A stretch of 35,577 nt of DNA, from NCBI GenBank assembly GCA_024275295.1, contig JAJRZI010000002.1:1-35577 (forward strand), in the 5' to 3' direction. Shown here one piece after another: positions 8,422 through 16,522 of this stretch. The number at the start of each line of letters is the position of its first letter. Within the stretch, counting starts at the first letter, position 1. A model generated the notes under the pieces. The model saw only the letters and a list, made by a program, of their open reading frames with translations. It was not told where the DNA came from and ran no database searches. A program made the position numbers and the translations under genes. The DNA comes from Gammaproteobacteria bacterium (GTDB lineage: Bacteria > Pseudomonadota > Gammaproteobacteria > Chromatiales > Chromatiaceae).

Positions 8422-8652
8422 CAGATAATGAATGCCTCATGCATTGGGCTGTGAATATTAAGGTGGAGTCGGTATCAAATACCCTGATTGAGTATACAAG
8501 ACCACAACATTAAGAACCATGGAGCAAGGGGTCAAATAGCGCCATCTTCAACAAGGCAACCCTGATCCCACTAAAACCGCCTGGACGTACCACACAAATA
8601 AAACACGGATTTTCATATCAATACAACAACTTAACAAGCAACAGGGCTCAGC
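8422..8652. promoter_or_regulatory. Divergent intergenic region between the PEP-CTERM regulatory operon and the UDP-sugar operon
   Basis: 231 bp separate the two outward-facing transcription units. The only promoter-like signal I could support is the minus-strand sigma-54 candidate at 8555-8570. No good sigma-70 or sigma-54 hexamer pair was found for the plus-strand dehydrogenase. AGGG at 8642-8645, about 7 nt before ATG 8653, is its likely ribosome binding site. No ORF of note lies here. Confidence 0.5.
8555..8570 (-). promoter_or_regulatory. Candidate sigma-54 (-24/-12) promoter for the sugar transferase-prsKRT operon
   Basis: On the minus strand the sequence TGGGATCAGGGTTGCC has the -24 GG and -12 GC separated by exactly 10 nt, and a full TTGC at -12 (consensus TGGCACG-N4-TTGCW). 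The -24 box is degenerate after TGG. Transcription would begin near 8544, about 120 nt before the start codon at 8421. PrsR is a sigma-54 activator, so autoregulation is plausible; this is inference from pattern matching. Confidence 0.4.
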
Positions 8653-9930
8653 ATGTTCGATATAAATAACACAAAAATTGGCATCATTGGTCTCGGCTAT
8701 GTCGGACTCCCTCTGGCTGTGGAGTTTGGAAAGATAGTTCCAACCTTTGGCCTTGATAATAACAGCGCACGCATTGCAGAACTTAAAGAGGGAAAAGACA
8801 GCACACTGGAAGTTGATTCAGTCGAGCTTCAACAAGCCAGGCAGTTAAGCTTTACTGACCAGCCAGAGGGCCTGCGCAGTTGCAACTTCTACATCATCAC
8901 CGTACCTACACCGATTGATGAGTACAAAAGGCCTGACCTCTCCCCACTGGTTGGCGCCTCTCAAACCCTCAGCAAATTGATTCAACCCGGTGATGTGGCC
9001 GTCTTTGAATCCACCGTCTACCCAGGGGCGACCGAGGAGGTCTGCGTACCCATACTTGAGCAGGGCTCCGGACTCAAATTCAACCAGGATTTCTTTGTCG
9101 GCTATAGCCCGGAGCGCATCAACCCAGGCGATAAAGAGCATCGCGTCACCAATATCCTAAAGGTCACCTCTGGCTCCACACCGGAGACTGCCGACTATGT
9201 TGACGCTATCTATCGCCGGGTCATCACTGTCGGCACCCATAAAGCCAGCAGCATCCAGGTTGCAGAGGCGGCCAAGGTGATTGAAAACACTCAGCGCGAT
9301 GTCAATATCGCGCTAATCAATGAGCTGGCCATCATCTTCAACCGCCTTGGCATCGATACCGACGAAGTACTCAAGGCAGCAGGCACCAAGTGGAACTTCC
9401 TGCCCTTCAAACCAGGACTGGTAGGTGGCCATTGCATCGGTGTCGACCCCTACTATCTAACCCATAAGGCACAGGCCATTGGCTACAACCCTGAGATCAT
9501 CCTTGCCGGGCGGCGCATTAATGACGAGATGGGTATTTACATCACCAACCGCGTTATTAAACTCATGATCAGGCAAGGCATACAGATCAAAGGAAGTAAC
9601 ATACTGGTACTTGGCCTGACGTTTAAGGAAAACTGCCCGGATCTGCGCAACACACGCGTGGTGGATATTTTGGCAGAGCTGGATGATTATGAGGCCAATG
9701 TAGATGTGCATGACCCCTGGGTGGATACCAGTGAGGCCGAAGAGGAGTACGGCATTCAACTGATCGAACAGCCCCAAAGCAACCACTATGACGCGGTTAT
9801 CCTGGCCGTCGCACACCAGGAGTTCGAAGCCATGGGCAGCGAGAAAATCCGAGGCTTCTGCAAACCTGGAGCCGTACTTTTTGATGTCAAAAACACCCTT
9901 CCCGCAGCCGATGTGGATGGCCGTCTTTAA
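8653..9930 (+). CDS. tviB: UDP-N-acetylhexosamine/UDP-sugar 6-dehydrogenase (TviB/WbpO-like)
   Basis: 425-aa NAD-dependent four-electron UDP-sugar dehydrogenase that oxidises C6 to a uronic acid in the cytoplasm, supplying precursors of acidic surface polysaccharide. An N-terminal Rossmann motif [11 protein letters not shown] (9-19), the central [24 protein letters not shown] helix region and the catalytic Cys in [12 protein letters not shown] (C261) are intact. The C-terminal domain begins near [28 protein letters not shown] and the overall sequence are closer to the TviB/WbpO group (UDP-GlcNAc or UDP-GalNAc) than to UDP-glucose dehydrogenase, but the substrate is not certain. The epimerase follows 12 bp downstream, and together they probably make a UDP-hexuronic acid or its 4-epimer. 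Confidence 0.88.
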   Translation: MFDINNTKIGIIGLGYVGLPLAVEFGKIVPTFGLDNNSARIAELKEGKDSTLEVDSVELQQARQLSFTDQPEGLRSCNFYIITVPTPIDEYKRPDLSPLVGASQTLSKLIQPGDVAVFESTVYPGATEEVCVPILEQGSGLKFNQDFFVGYSPERINPGDKEHRVTNILKVTSGSTPETADYVDAIYRRVITVGTHKASSIQVAEAAKVIENTQRDVNIALINELAIIFNRLGIDTDEVLKAAGTKWNFLPFKPGLVGGHCIGVDPYYLTHKAQAIGYNPEIILAGRRINDEMGIYITNRVIKLMIRQGIQIKGSNILVLGLTFKENCPDLRNTRVVDILAELDDYEANVDVHDPWVDTSEAEEEYGIQLIEQPQSNHYDAVILAVAHQEFEAMGSEKIRGFCKPGAVLFDVKNTLPAADVDGRL

Positions 9931-9942
9931 TCTGGAGCAATA

Positions 9943-10950
9943 ATGAAAGTATTAGTTACCGGCAGCGCAGGTTTTATTGGATCAGCTCTCTCGCTCAGAC
10001 TGCTTGAACGAGGCGACGAAGTCATCGGCTTGGACAATCTGAACGACTATTACGATGTCAACCTGAAAAAAGCCCGTCTGGCCCGTATTGAGAATCACAG
10101 CAACTTCACCGACATCCGGCTCAACCTGGAAGATCGTGAAGGTGTGGCTGAGCTATTCAAAAAACACAAACCGGATCGGGTTGTTAATCTGGCAGCACAG
10201 GCTGGTGTCCGCTACTCATTAGAGAACCCTCTGGCCTATATTGACAGTAATGTACTGGGCTTTGCCAATATCCTTGAAGGGTGCAGGCATAACGACATCA
10301 AACATCTGGTCTACGCTTCCAGCAGCTCAGTCTATGGTGCCAACACCAACATGCCATTCTCTGTGCATCACAATGTTGATCACCCATTAAGCTTCTACGC
10401 CGCAAGCAAGAAAGCCAACGAACTCATGGCCCACACCTACAGCCATCTCTATGACCTGCCAACCACAGGGCTGCGTTTTTTTACAGTCTATGGCCCATGG
10501 GGCCGACCCGATATGGCGCTGTTTATGTTCACCAAGAGCATACTGGCAGGCAAGCCCATCGATGTATTCAACTATGGCAACCATCGCCGTGACTTCACTT
10601 TCGTTGATGATATCGTTGAAGGCGTCATTCGAGTACTGGATCAGCCCGCCCCCCCTAACCCCCAATGGAGCGGCAGCTCACCCGACTCAGCCACCAGCCT
10701 GGCACCGTACCGTATCTATAATATCGGCAACAACAGCCCGGTTGAGCTGATGCGCTATATCGAAGTATTGGAAGAGTGTCTGGGCAAAAAAGCGGAGAAA
10801 AACCTGCTTCCCCTGCAACCCGGCGATGTACCCGACACCTATGCCGATGTGGCAGATCTTATTGAAGATACCGGCTACAAACCCAATACCTCGGTTGAAG
10901 ATGGCGTGGCGCGTTTTGTTGAGTGGTACCGGGACTACTATAAAATCTAA
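9943..10950 (+). CDS. NAD-dependent UDP-sugar 4-epimerase (UDP-glucuronate 4-epimerase-like)
   Basis: 335-aa extended short-chain dehydrogenase. It has the N-terminal dinucleotide motif TGSAGFIG (6-13), the Ser-rich SSSSVYG loop (127-132) and the catalytic pair Y152 and K156 in YAASK. The signature [15 protein letters not shown] (178-192) is characteristic of the LspL/Cap1J/GAE family that inverts C4 of UDP-glucuronate or of related UDP-hexuronates. GGAG precedes the ATG by 7 nt. It is co-transcribed with the UDP-sugar dehydrogenase, so it probably acts on that product for capsule or exopolysaccharide. The precise sugar is uncertain. Residues about 230-250 form a Pro/Ser-rich insertion ([16 protein letters not shown]). 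Confidence 0.87.
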   Translation: MKVLVTGSAGFIGSALSLRLLERGDEVIGLDNLNDYYDVNLKKARLARIENHSNFTDIRLNLEDREGVAELFKKHKPDRVVNLAAQAGVRYSLENPLAYIDSNVLGFANILEGCRHNDIKHLVYASSSSVYGANTNMPFSVHHNVDHPLSFYAASKKANELMAHTYSHLYDLPTTGLRFFTVYGPWGRPDMALFMFTKSILAGKPIDVFNYGNHRRDFTFVDDIVEGVIRVLDQPAPPNPQWSGSSPDSATSLAPYRIYNIGNNSPVELMRYIEVLEECLGKKAEKNLLPLQPGDVPDTYADVADLIEDTGYKPNTSVEDGVARFVEWYRDYYKI

Positions 10951-10968
10951 GCAACGGATTCCAGACAG

Positions 10969-11355
10969 ATGCGCATCCTTCACACCATGCTCCGTGTTGG
11001 CAATCTTGAAAGATCAATCCGGTTCTACACTGAGGTACTGGGTATGGAGGAGCTACGCCGCAAGGATTATCTCGAGGGCAGATTCACCCTGGCCTTTCTC
11101 GGTTATGGGGATGAATCAAAAAATACGGTGCTTGAACTTACCTATAACTGGGGAGAAGAGCACTACGACATGGGAGATGGATTTGGCCATATCGCAATTG
11201 AAGTCGATGATGTCTATCAGGCTTGTGAATCAATGAAAAAGCAGGGCGGCAAGATCATCCGCGATGCTGGCCCCATGAATGCAGGGGCCACCATTATTGC
11301 ATTCCTGGAAGATCCTGACGGTTACCCGATTGAGTTGATTGGACGTAGATCCTGA
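10969..11355 (+). CDS. gloA: Lactoylglutathione lyase (glyoxalase I)
   Basis: 128-aa metalloenzyme that converts the hemithioacetal of methylglyoxal and glutathione into S-lactoylglutathione, detoxifying methylglyoxal. All four metal ligands sit at the E. coli GloA positions: H5, E56, H74 and E122. Family motifs RVGNLERSIRFY, GFGHIAIEVDD and EDPDGYPIELI are present, and the length is normal. It begins 18 bp after the epimerase stop and is probably read from the same transcript, although there is no metabolic link to sugar epimerisation. The only nearby terminator belongs mainly to the convergent aldolase gene. Confidence 0.95.
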   Translation: MRILHTMLRVGNLERSIRFYTEVLGMEELRRKDYLEGRFTLAFLGYGDESKNTVLELTYNWGEEHYDMGDGFGHIAIEVDDVYQACESMKKQGGKIIRDAGPMNAGATIIAFLEDPDGYPIELIGRRS

Positions 11356-11365
11356 CTCCAAAAAA

Positions 11366-11388
11366 ATAGCCCGCTAAATGCGGGCTAT
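11366..11388 (-). terminator. Rho-independent terminator of the aldolase gene
   Basis: A 9-bp perfect stem, ATAGCCCGC (11366-11374) and GCGGGCTAT (11380-11388), has loop TAAAT. On the minus strand a run of seven T follows directly (11360-11366), giving a textbook terminator for the gene ending at 11414. It may also act weakly for gloA on the plus strand, where no T-run follows. Confidence 0.85.
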
Positions 11389-11413
11389 CTCATAGCTGAT
11401 GCTAGCCCCGCTA

Positions 11414-12697
11414 TCAGTCGTCCCAATCACCCTCTGGGCCTTTATCTGAATCAATAGCAGCGCCTTTCTCTGCAATCTTCTCTGGTGTCCATTCGGCGGG
11501 GTCTTCGATCACCGTGCCTTTATGGCCAATGTCATAAGAGTTGGCCTTTAGGATAATATCCAGCGCAAGCGGTGCCGTATCCCTGGCATTAAAAACATCA
11601 ACCAGCAGGGTATAGACAAAATCCTCTACCCGTTGCACCATCCGTTCACGGATCTCTGCAGGCTGACCCAGCAGGCGGTTCTCAAAAGGGAGGTTGAGCT
11701 TTTTGTAGTCACCTTTCTTCAACCCTTTTGCATCAGCATAGGCGACCATCTCTGCCCAAACAGCCTCTTCTACACCTTCGCCTTCAATCTTGATGAACTG
11801 CTCATTCTCATCCAGGATGGCATTGCCATAGTCGTTGACCTCTACCCCCCAGGAGATCATCTGCAGGGCAGTGGCGACATTGGCCTTGGTGGTCAGGGTC
11901 TTTGCCGCAATCGCACGCAGACGATCCGAGTTATTGCCCGAGGTGCCATGCTGCGCCCCGGAGACCTTGTAGGCTGTCAGTGCATTATGGATCTCTGCCG
12001 TCAGATCAACCTGGATGCCCGCATCGCTGGCCTCCAGCCCATGCGATGTGCCATTATTGAGTGCAATCCAGTCAGGGTGGATGCCATGTGCATTTAGACC
12101 CCGAATCAGTAACAGCGCCTCCTCTGCGGTTGAAAGACCATGCTTGCCTTTAATCTCACCCACCTCTGTTTCATAACCTGCCCAGGCCGGAAACAGTGGA
12201 TTCAGTTCAATACTTGCGTTGAGATTATCGGCATCAGGCAGATGTGAGGCATCAATGGCAATGGAGGTGATACCCGCATCAAACATGGAAGGAATTTCAG
12301 ATTTTGCCGCTTCAATATCGGCATCACCCTTAATACCGTAGTGATCGGCATGAATGGCTACCGGGACGGTAATGCCCATTTCGTTAGAATAGGCGTCGAC
12401 CTGGCGCGCCATATTCCAAAGACTCACTGGGCAATAGGCATTTGCACCGCCTTCCGATTTTGCAATCTCTATAATGACGGCCGCATTGGCACGCTGTGCG
12501 GCCCGTAATGTTCCACGTACGGCAAAGCTGTTTCGCCCATTGGCCGCAATCGTAATGGCATTACCTTTTGCCAGCATGGCACGATCAATAACCTTTCCGC
12601 TAACCAGCAGCGCTTTAGAGTGGGGAAACAACTTAACCACGTTGGGTGGACGCCCTATTTCAAGTGCTTTCAGGTAATCCGCTGAGAATTCAGTCAT
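11414..12697 (-). CDS. fba: Class II (metal-dependent) fructose-bisphosphate aldolase family protein
   Basis: 427-aa class II aldolase-like barrel protein, expected to cleave or form fructose 1,6-bisphosphate in glycolysis, gluconeogenesis or the Calvin cycle. Probable zinc ligands and phosphate-binding motifs are visible: HADH near residue 115, ETEVGEIKG, LNNGTSHG and GAQHGTSGN, then VEVNDYGNAI. It is longer than E. coli FbaA (359 aa) and diverged from it, with an extended C terminus ending in an acidic DSDKGPEGDWDD, so exact substrate specificity is not certain. I chose ATG 12697 because GGAGG lies 5 nt upstream. The in-frame TTG at 12709 overlaps that ribosome binding site and is unlikely. 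The gene has its own terminator and is monocistronic. Confidence 0.8.
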   Translation of the reverse strand: MTEFSADYLKALEIGRPPNVVKLFPHSKALLVSGKVIDRAMLAKGNAITIAANGRNSFAVRGTLRAAQRANAAVIIEIAKSEGGANAYCPVSLWNMARQVDAYSNEMGITVPVAIHADHYGIKGDADIEAAKSEIPSMFDAGITSIAIDASHLPDADNLNASIELNPLFPAWAGYETEVGEIKGKHGLSTAEEALLLIRGLNAHGIHPDWIALNNGTSHGLEASDAGIQVDLTAEIHNALTAYKVSGAQHGTSGNNSDRLRAIAAKTLTTKANVATALQMISWGVEVNDYGNAILDENEQFIKIEGEGVEEAVWAEMVAYADAKGLKKGDYKKLNLPFENRLLGQPAEIRERMVQRVEDFVYTLLVDVFNARDTAPLALDIILKANSYDIGHKGTVIEDPAEWTPEKIAEKGAAIDSDKGPEGDWDD

Positions 12698-12793
12698 TTC
12701 CGCCTCCAATTATCAGTAAGAAATAGATCAGGGTAATTGACTGCAACTATAGCAGGTCTGTGTTTGGATGCGGGGGAAATTCAGAGACAAGAA

Positions 12794-12823
12794 GGCCGGG
12801 GTTGGCATTTGCCAACCCCGGCC
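12794..12823. repeat. Perfect 13-bp inverted repeat between the FKBP and aldolase genes
   Basis: GGCCGGGGTTGGC (12794-12806) and GCCAACCCCGGCC (12811-12823) pair perfectly around an ATTT loop. No T-tract follows on either strand (TTCTTG on the minus strand), so it is a poor intrinsic terminator. It could be a second stabilising or terminating hairpin for the FKBP transcript, or an operator upstream of the aldolase gene. Confidence 0.6.
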
Positions 12824-12844
12824 ATAAAGATCATTTAACCTCAT

Positions 12845-12872
12845 AAAGAGCAGCGGGTTTCAACTGCTCTTT
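12845..12872 (-). terminator. Probable terminator of the FKBP isomerase gene
   Basis: AAAGAGCAG (12845-12853) and CTGCTCTTT (12864-12872) form a 9-bp stem with a 10-nt loop just after the stop codon at 12879. The U-tract on the minus strand is only the TTT at the stem base, so it is weak; the stronger T-run is on the plus strand. Confidence 0.55.
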
Positions 12873-12878
12873 TTAGGT

Positions 12879-13553
12879 TTAATTGATTTTGATCAGCTCA
12901 ATATCAAATATCAGTGTAGAATCCGGGCCAATATCACCACCGGCACCACGTTCACCATAAGCCAATTCAGACGGAATGAATACCTGCCATTTAGCACCTT
13001 CCTTCATCAGCTGAAGGATCTGGGTCCAGCCAGGAATGACTCTGTTTACAGGAAAGCTGGTAGGCTCACCACGACTGTATGAGCTATCAAACTCCTTTCC
13101 ATTGATCAGCGTACCGCGATAATGAACGCTTACGCTGTCTGTTGCTTTTGGCTTGCTGCCAGTTCCCTCTTTAATAATTTTGTACTGTAAGCCATTCTCA
13201 AGCGCTGTGACACCCGGTTTATTCTTGTTTTCAGCCAAAAAAGTAGCTCCTGCTTTGGCATTGTCTTCCCCGGCTTTTGCCTGCTGTGCTCTCTGCTCTG
13301 CCTGAAATTTTTGCATGACAGCCGCTGCCTGTTCACCCGTAAGGCGCGGGGTAACACCATCCAGCCCATCCTTAATAGCCTTGGTTAAGGTTTCAAAGTC
13401 AACATTCATATTTTGCTGCTTCATCTGGGCACCCGCCTGGTAACCCAGCACATAACTGACTTTTTGCTGATCTGTCTCCAGTTTGACTTCACCTGCAACT
13501 GTTGCAGCACTTAGTCCAAGTAGTGCGATAGCAATGCCGTATTTCATTTTCAT
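12879..13553 (-). CDS. fkpA: Periplasmic FKBP-type peptidyl-prolyl cis-trans isomerase (FkpA/Mip-like)
   Basis: 224-aa folding catalyst and chaperone. An N-terminal signal peptide (KMKYGIAIALLGLSAATVA, cleavage near 20) sends it to the periplasm. Residues about 25-110 form the helical FKBP N-terminal dimerisation domain (KVSYVLGYQAG, a Gln/Ala-rich helix around 75-105). The FKBP domain occupies about 118-224 with VSVHYRGTLINGKEFDSSY, PGWTQILQLMKEGAKW and PSELAYGERGAGGDIGPDSTLIFDIEL. All the usual pocket residues appear present. AGGG about 7 nt before the ATG is the ribosome binding site. It is monocistronic. Whether it is closer to FkpA, FklB or Mip cannot be settled by eye. Confidence 0.92.
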   Translation of the reverse strand: MKMKYGIAIALLGLSAATVAGEVKLETDQQKVSYVLGYQAGAQMKQQNMNVDFETLTKAIKDGLDGVTPRLTGEQAAAVMQKFQAEQRAQQAKAGEDNAKAGATFLAENKNKPGVTALENGLQYKIIKEGTGSKPKATDSVSVHYRGTLINGKEFDSSYSRGEPTSFPVNRVIPGWTQILQLMKEGAKWQVFIPSELAYGERGAGGDIGPDSTLIFDIELIKIN

Positions 13554-13631
13554 AAGTTACCCTGATTTATTGATGAATAATGACCTGCGCCAGGTCTTTA
13601 AGGTTAGCCGGTTAAAACCATTTTTTGTTGC

Positions 13632-13659
13632 ATCATACCTGATGATTTTAATCAGTTAA
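13632..13659 (-). promoter_or_regulatory. Candidate sigma-70 promoter of the FKBP gene
   Basis: On the minus strand TTAACT (13654-13659), a 16-bp spacer and TATGAT (13632-13637) precede the start codon at 13553 by about 80 nt. The -10 box differs from TATAAT at one position; the -35 box matches at four of six. An inverted ATCAT...ATGAT pair overlaps the -10. Confidence 0.4.
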
Positions 13660-13688
13660 AATTCAGTTTAGTCAGACAAGTTTTTTTA

Positions 13689-14474
13689 TTATTCAGTTCC
13701 TGATGGGGTGCCAAATAAGCAGAAAAAATTGTCCCATGTGGCGCGAATAAGATCTTCCCGCTCTATACCTCTGCTCTGTGCAACACATTCAGCCACATAG
13801 CTGACATAGCCTGGATAATTAGGTTTACCCCGATGTGGGACAGGGGCAAGGTAAGGTGCATCAGTCTCAATCAGAATCCGATCCAGTGGCACCTTCTTTG
13901 CAACCTCCCGCAGCTCCGCAGCACTTTTAAATGTAATGATACCGGAAAACGAGATATAGAAACCGAGATCCAGCGCGCGCCTGGCCATATCCCAATCTTC
14001 GGTGAAACAGTGCATCACACCCCCCACATCACGAGCACCCTCCTCCTGCATGATCTGGATACTCTCTTCACGGGCAGCGCGGCTATGGATGATCAGTGGC
14101 TTGTTGCAGGCCTTTGCAGCAGCGATGTGTGAACGAAAGCGATTGCGTTGCCACTCCAACTCTCCACCACTGCGAAAATAATCCAGCCCCGTTTCACCTA
14201 TGGCAACATTCTTGGGATGCGCTGCCAATCTGACCAGTTCATCCGGCTCAGGTTCATGGCGATCCTGTTCATTGGGATGGACACCCACAGAGATGGATAT
14301 CTGCTCATACTGCTCTACCAATGACAGCATGTCAGGATAGCTCTCCATATCAATGGAGACACAGAGCATATGCCCTACACCGCCTTCACGGGTCGCATCC
14401 AGAAAAGTGGAAAAATTGCCGTCGTATGGAGCGAGGTCAACCCCGTCCAAATGGCAGTGGGAATCTACCAGCAT
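13689..14474 (-). CDS. ycfH: TatD-family metal-dependent DNase (YcfH type)
   Basis: 261-aa amidohydrolase-fold hydrolase of the TatD family, with metal-dependent DNase or 3'-exonuclease activity in characterised members. Expected ligands are visible: H6 and H8 in DSHCHLD, E94 in GETGLDYF, H130 in IIHSRAA, H155 in MHCFTED and D205 in ETDAPYLAP. Length is normal. It is the last gene of the holB-pilZ-tatD string, the same order as in Pseudomonas, so the ycfH-type paralogue is the best match. No hairpin terminator is seen between it and the FKBP gene. Confidence 0.92.
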   Translation of the reverse strand: MLVDSHCHLDGVDLAPYDGNFSTFLDATREGGVGHMLCVSIDMESYPDMLSLVEQYEQISISVGVHPNEQDRHEPEPDELVRLAAHPKNVAIGETGLDYFRSGGELEWQRNRFRSHIAAAKACNKPLIIHSRAAREESIQIMQEEGARDVGGVMHCFTEDWDMARRALDLGFYISFSGIITFKSAAELREVAKKVPLDRILIETDAPYLAPVPHRGKPNYPGYVSYVAECVAQSRGIEREDLIRATWDNFFCLFGTPSGTE

Positions 14475-14501
14475 GATTTATTTCTTGGTTAATACAGTGG
14501 G

Positions 14502-14864
14502 TTACATGGTATGAGTGGGGCGATCTGATTTTAGTGCGCCACCCAGATAGCCTTCAATCTTGTTTCGAGCTGTGCCCTTATCCTGATCGCTGAACTGTAC
14601 GCCAATACCCGCAGCTCTATTACCTTCAGCACCCATAGGTGTTATCCAGATAATCTTTCCTGCTACCGGTATGCGCTCAGTCTCTTCCATTAACGTGAGC
14701 AGCATGAATACCTCATCTCCAACCTTGTATTTCTTATTGGTCGGGATAAAAAGACCACCATTTTTTACAAACTGCATGTAAGCGGCATAGAGGGCATTTT
14801 TATCCTTTATTGTGAGAGAGAGGATGCCCTGCCGCCCACCACTTGGCATATTTGGTAAATTCAT
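14502..14864 (-). CDS. pilZ: Type IV pilus assembly protein PilZ
   Basis: 120-aa single PilZ-domain protein located between holB and tatD, the standard place for the pilus PilZ of pseudomonads and xanthomonads. The domain occupies about 12-110 (GILSLTIKDKNALYAAYM, NGGLFIPTNKKYKVGDEVFMLLTL, GKIIWITPMGAEGNRAAGIGVQF). The c-di-GMP-binding RxxxR motif is absent and the second motif is degenerate (NGGLF), as in the founding PilZ, which acts through protein contacts with the PilB ATPase and FimX rather than by binding the nucleotide. It implies that the organism makes type IV pili, though other pil genes are not in this window. Confidence 0.9.
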   Translation of the reverse strand: MNLPNMPSGGRQGILSLTIKDKNALYAAYMQFVKNGGLFIPTNKKYKVGDEVFMLLTLMEETERIPVAGKIIWITPMGAEGNRAAGIGVQFSDQDKGTARNKIEGYLGGALKSDRPTHTM

Positions 14865-14873
14865 CTGATATTT

Positions 14874-15881
14874 TCAAACTCGTATCGTTGTTTTTTTGCT
14901 ATTGGCCCAGGCCAGCAAAATACTTTCCAGTATCATAAGGCTATTCAGTTGTGAGCCGAGGGTTCGATTGGCTTCATAAACCCGATCCAATATTCCGTAG
15001 AGTACTTTAGAGTCTAGTACTTGTGCCATCGCCTGCAAACTCTGAATATGATCCGGGTTATAAAGTGACGCCGGCTGCTTTCCAAATTTAAGCCGAAGCA
15101 TATCAATCAGCCAGCCATTCATCCAGTTCAGGACACGCGGGAGTTCAAGCTTGTCCCAGCGCCCGGCAATGGCTACAGGATCCTGCTTGCCACTCAACAC
15201 GGCATGAAATTCATCGACCATTTTGGCTCTTTCTTGGAGCAACTCCGGTGCTGCAAGCGCTTTGGCAAGCAGTGGCGCGCCACTGCCCATCGCCAAAAAC
15301 AGGGCGGGATCTCCCTGTTCTATCTGGGTTGCCAGCCATTCTATTGCCTGCTTGCGCGGAGGAATGGGAAAGGTAATACGCTGACAACGGCTTCGAATGG
15401 TGGCTGGCAGTCGCCCTGGGCGGCTGGTCACTAAAATTAGAATCGTCCATGGCACCGGCTCTTCCAGGGTCTTAAGCAGGCTGTTGGCTGCTGCACTATT
15501 CATGGCATCGGCCGGCTCGATCACAACCACCTTATAGCCGCCTGACTGCGCAGTTAACGCACCTTTATCGACAAAGGCCCGAATGGTATCGATCTTGATG
15601 GCTTTACCCGCCTCCTCTGGTTCAATACGCCTGTAATCCGGGTGATTACCCACCTGAAACAGATGGCAACCTCGGCATGTTCCACAAGGCTGACCTGAAT
15701 CACTCAACGCACTACATAGCAGGGACTGGGCAAAGGCGGTAGCAAATTGGTTTTTCCCCAGCCCTTCAGCGCCGGTGAACAGCATCGCATGTGGCAGTCG
15801 CCCAGCCTTATGCGCTGCATGCAAATGTTGCCAGATGGCCTGTTGCCAGTGATAGGGCGGCATGCCTGCTGTGGCATTCAT
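14874..15881 (-). CDS. holB: DNA polymerase III subunit delta'
   Basis: 335-aa clamp-loader subunit that with delta and tau/gamma opens the beta clamp. N-terminal AAA+ fold with a modified P-loop GAEGLGKNQFA, a four-Cys zinc module (C in LLCSALSDSG then CGTCRGC) and the DExx-equivalent region VIEPADAMNSAAANSLLKTLEEP, followed by an SRC-like motif RSRCQRI. The start is chosen at ATG 15881 because it overlaps the tmk stop (ATGA), a common coupling. An upstream TTG at 15887 and an internal ATG at 15863 preceded by AGCAGG are alternatives; the last aligns best with the E. coli N terminus. Confidence 0.9.
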   Translation of the reverse strand: MNATAGMPPYHWQQAIWQHLHAAHKAGRLPHAMLFTGAEGLGKNQFATAFAQSLLCSALSDSGQPCGTCRGCHLFQVGNHPDYRRIEPEEAGKAIKIDTIRAFVDKGALTAQSGGYKVVVIEPADAMNSAAANSLLKTLEEPVPWTILILVTSRPGRLPATIRSRCQRITFPIPPRKQAIEWLATQIEQGDPALFLAMGSGAPLLAKALAAPELLQERAKMVDEFHAVLSGKQDPVAIAGRWDKLELPRVLNWMNGWLIDMLRLKFGKQPASLYNPDHIQSLQAMAQVLDSKVLYGILDRVYEANRTLGSQLNSLMILESILLAWANSKKTTIRV

Positions 15882-16516
15882 ACGCAAGTACTCAAAAAAT
15901 CCCCGACCACAGTTTTAATCTGAGATTGAACCTGTGTGAGTGGCAAAGAGGCATCTATCACTTTCACCCGTTTGGGGTCATTTTTGGCGATATCCAGGTA
16001 GCGCTCTCTAACATTCTGAAAAAAGTGGTGAGCTTCACTTTCAAAACGATCGGGGGCAGAGCGTTTCCCTGCTCTCTCCAGACCCATCTCGATGGGAAGA
16101 TCCAAAACCAGTGTTAGATCCGGTCGCAGGTCATGCTGCACCCACTGTTCAAGAATCTGAATACGTTTTGGGTCAATACCCCGTCCACCACCCTGATAGG
16201 CATAAGTGGCATCTGTAAAGCGATCACACAACACCCAGGTGCCTGCGTTGAGTGCTGGAACTATTTTTTGACTAAGATGTTCTGCACGCGCACCAAACAT
16301 CAGTAGCAACTCAGTCTCAGCGGCCATTCCATCGTGCTTATGCCCAAGCAACAGGTTTCTGATCTCTTCACCCAATGGGGTGCCACCAGGTTCACGGGTA
16401 AATAGAACCTGCTGCCCTGCTGCCTCCAACAGCTGTTTTATCAGGTCGAGGTTGGTGCTTTTTCCTGCGCCTTCCCCGCCTTCAACAGTAATGAATTTAC
16501 CCTTTATCTCACTCAT
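15878..16516 (-). CDS. tmk: Thymidylate kinase
   Basis: 212-aa kinase phosphorylating dTMP to dTDP. P-loop GGEGAGKS (13-20), the DR(F/Y) substrate motif in VLCDRFTDATYAYQGGGR and the LID region ERAGKRSAPDRFE with basic residues, as in the E. coli-type enzyme. It lies between mltG (6 bp upstream) and holB (4-bp overlap), as in most gammaproteobacteria. Confidence 0.97.
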   Translation of the reverse strand: MSEIKGKFITVEGGEGAGKSTNLDLIKQLLEAAGQQVLFTREPGGTPLGEEIRNLLLGHKHDGMAAETELLLMFGARAEHLSQKIVPALNAGTWVLCDRFTDATYAYQGGGRGIDPKRIQILEQWVQHDLRPDLTLVLDLPIEMGLERAGKRSAPDRFESEAHHFFQNVRERYLDIAKNDPKRVKVIDASLPLTQVQSQIKTVVGDFLSTCV

Positions 16517-16522
16517 CTGGTT

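Noticed and set aside
8527-8545. Second sigma-54-like GG-N10-GC match on the plus strand upstream of the UDP-sugar dehydrogenase
   Set aside because: Only the GG and GC spacing fits; the TTGC of the -12 box is missing.
14502-14864. PilZ protein as a c-di-GMP receptor
   Set aside because: The RxxxR motif needed for nucleotide binding is absent; it fits the non-binding pilus PilZ.
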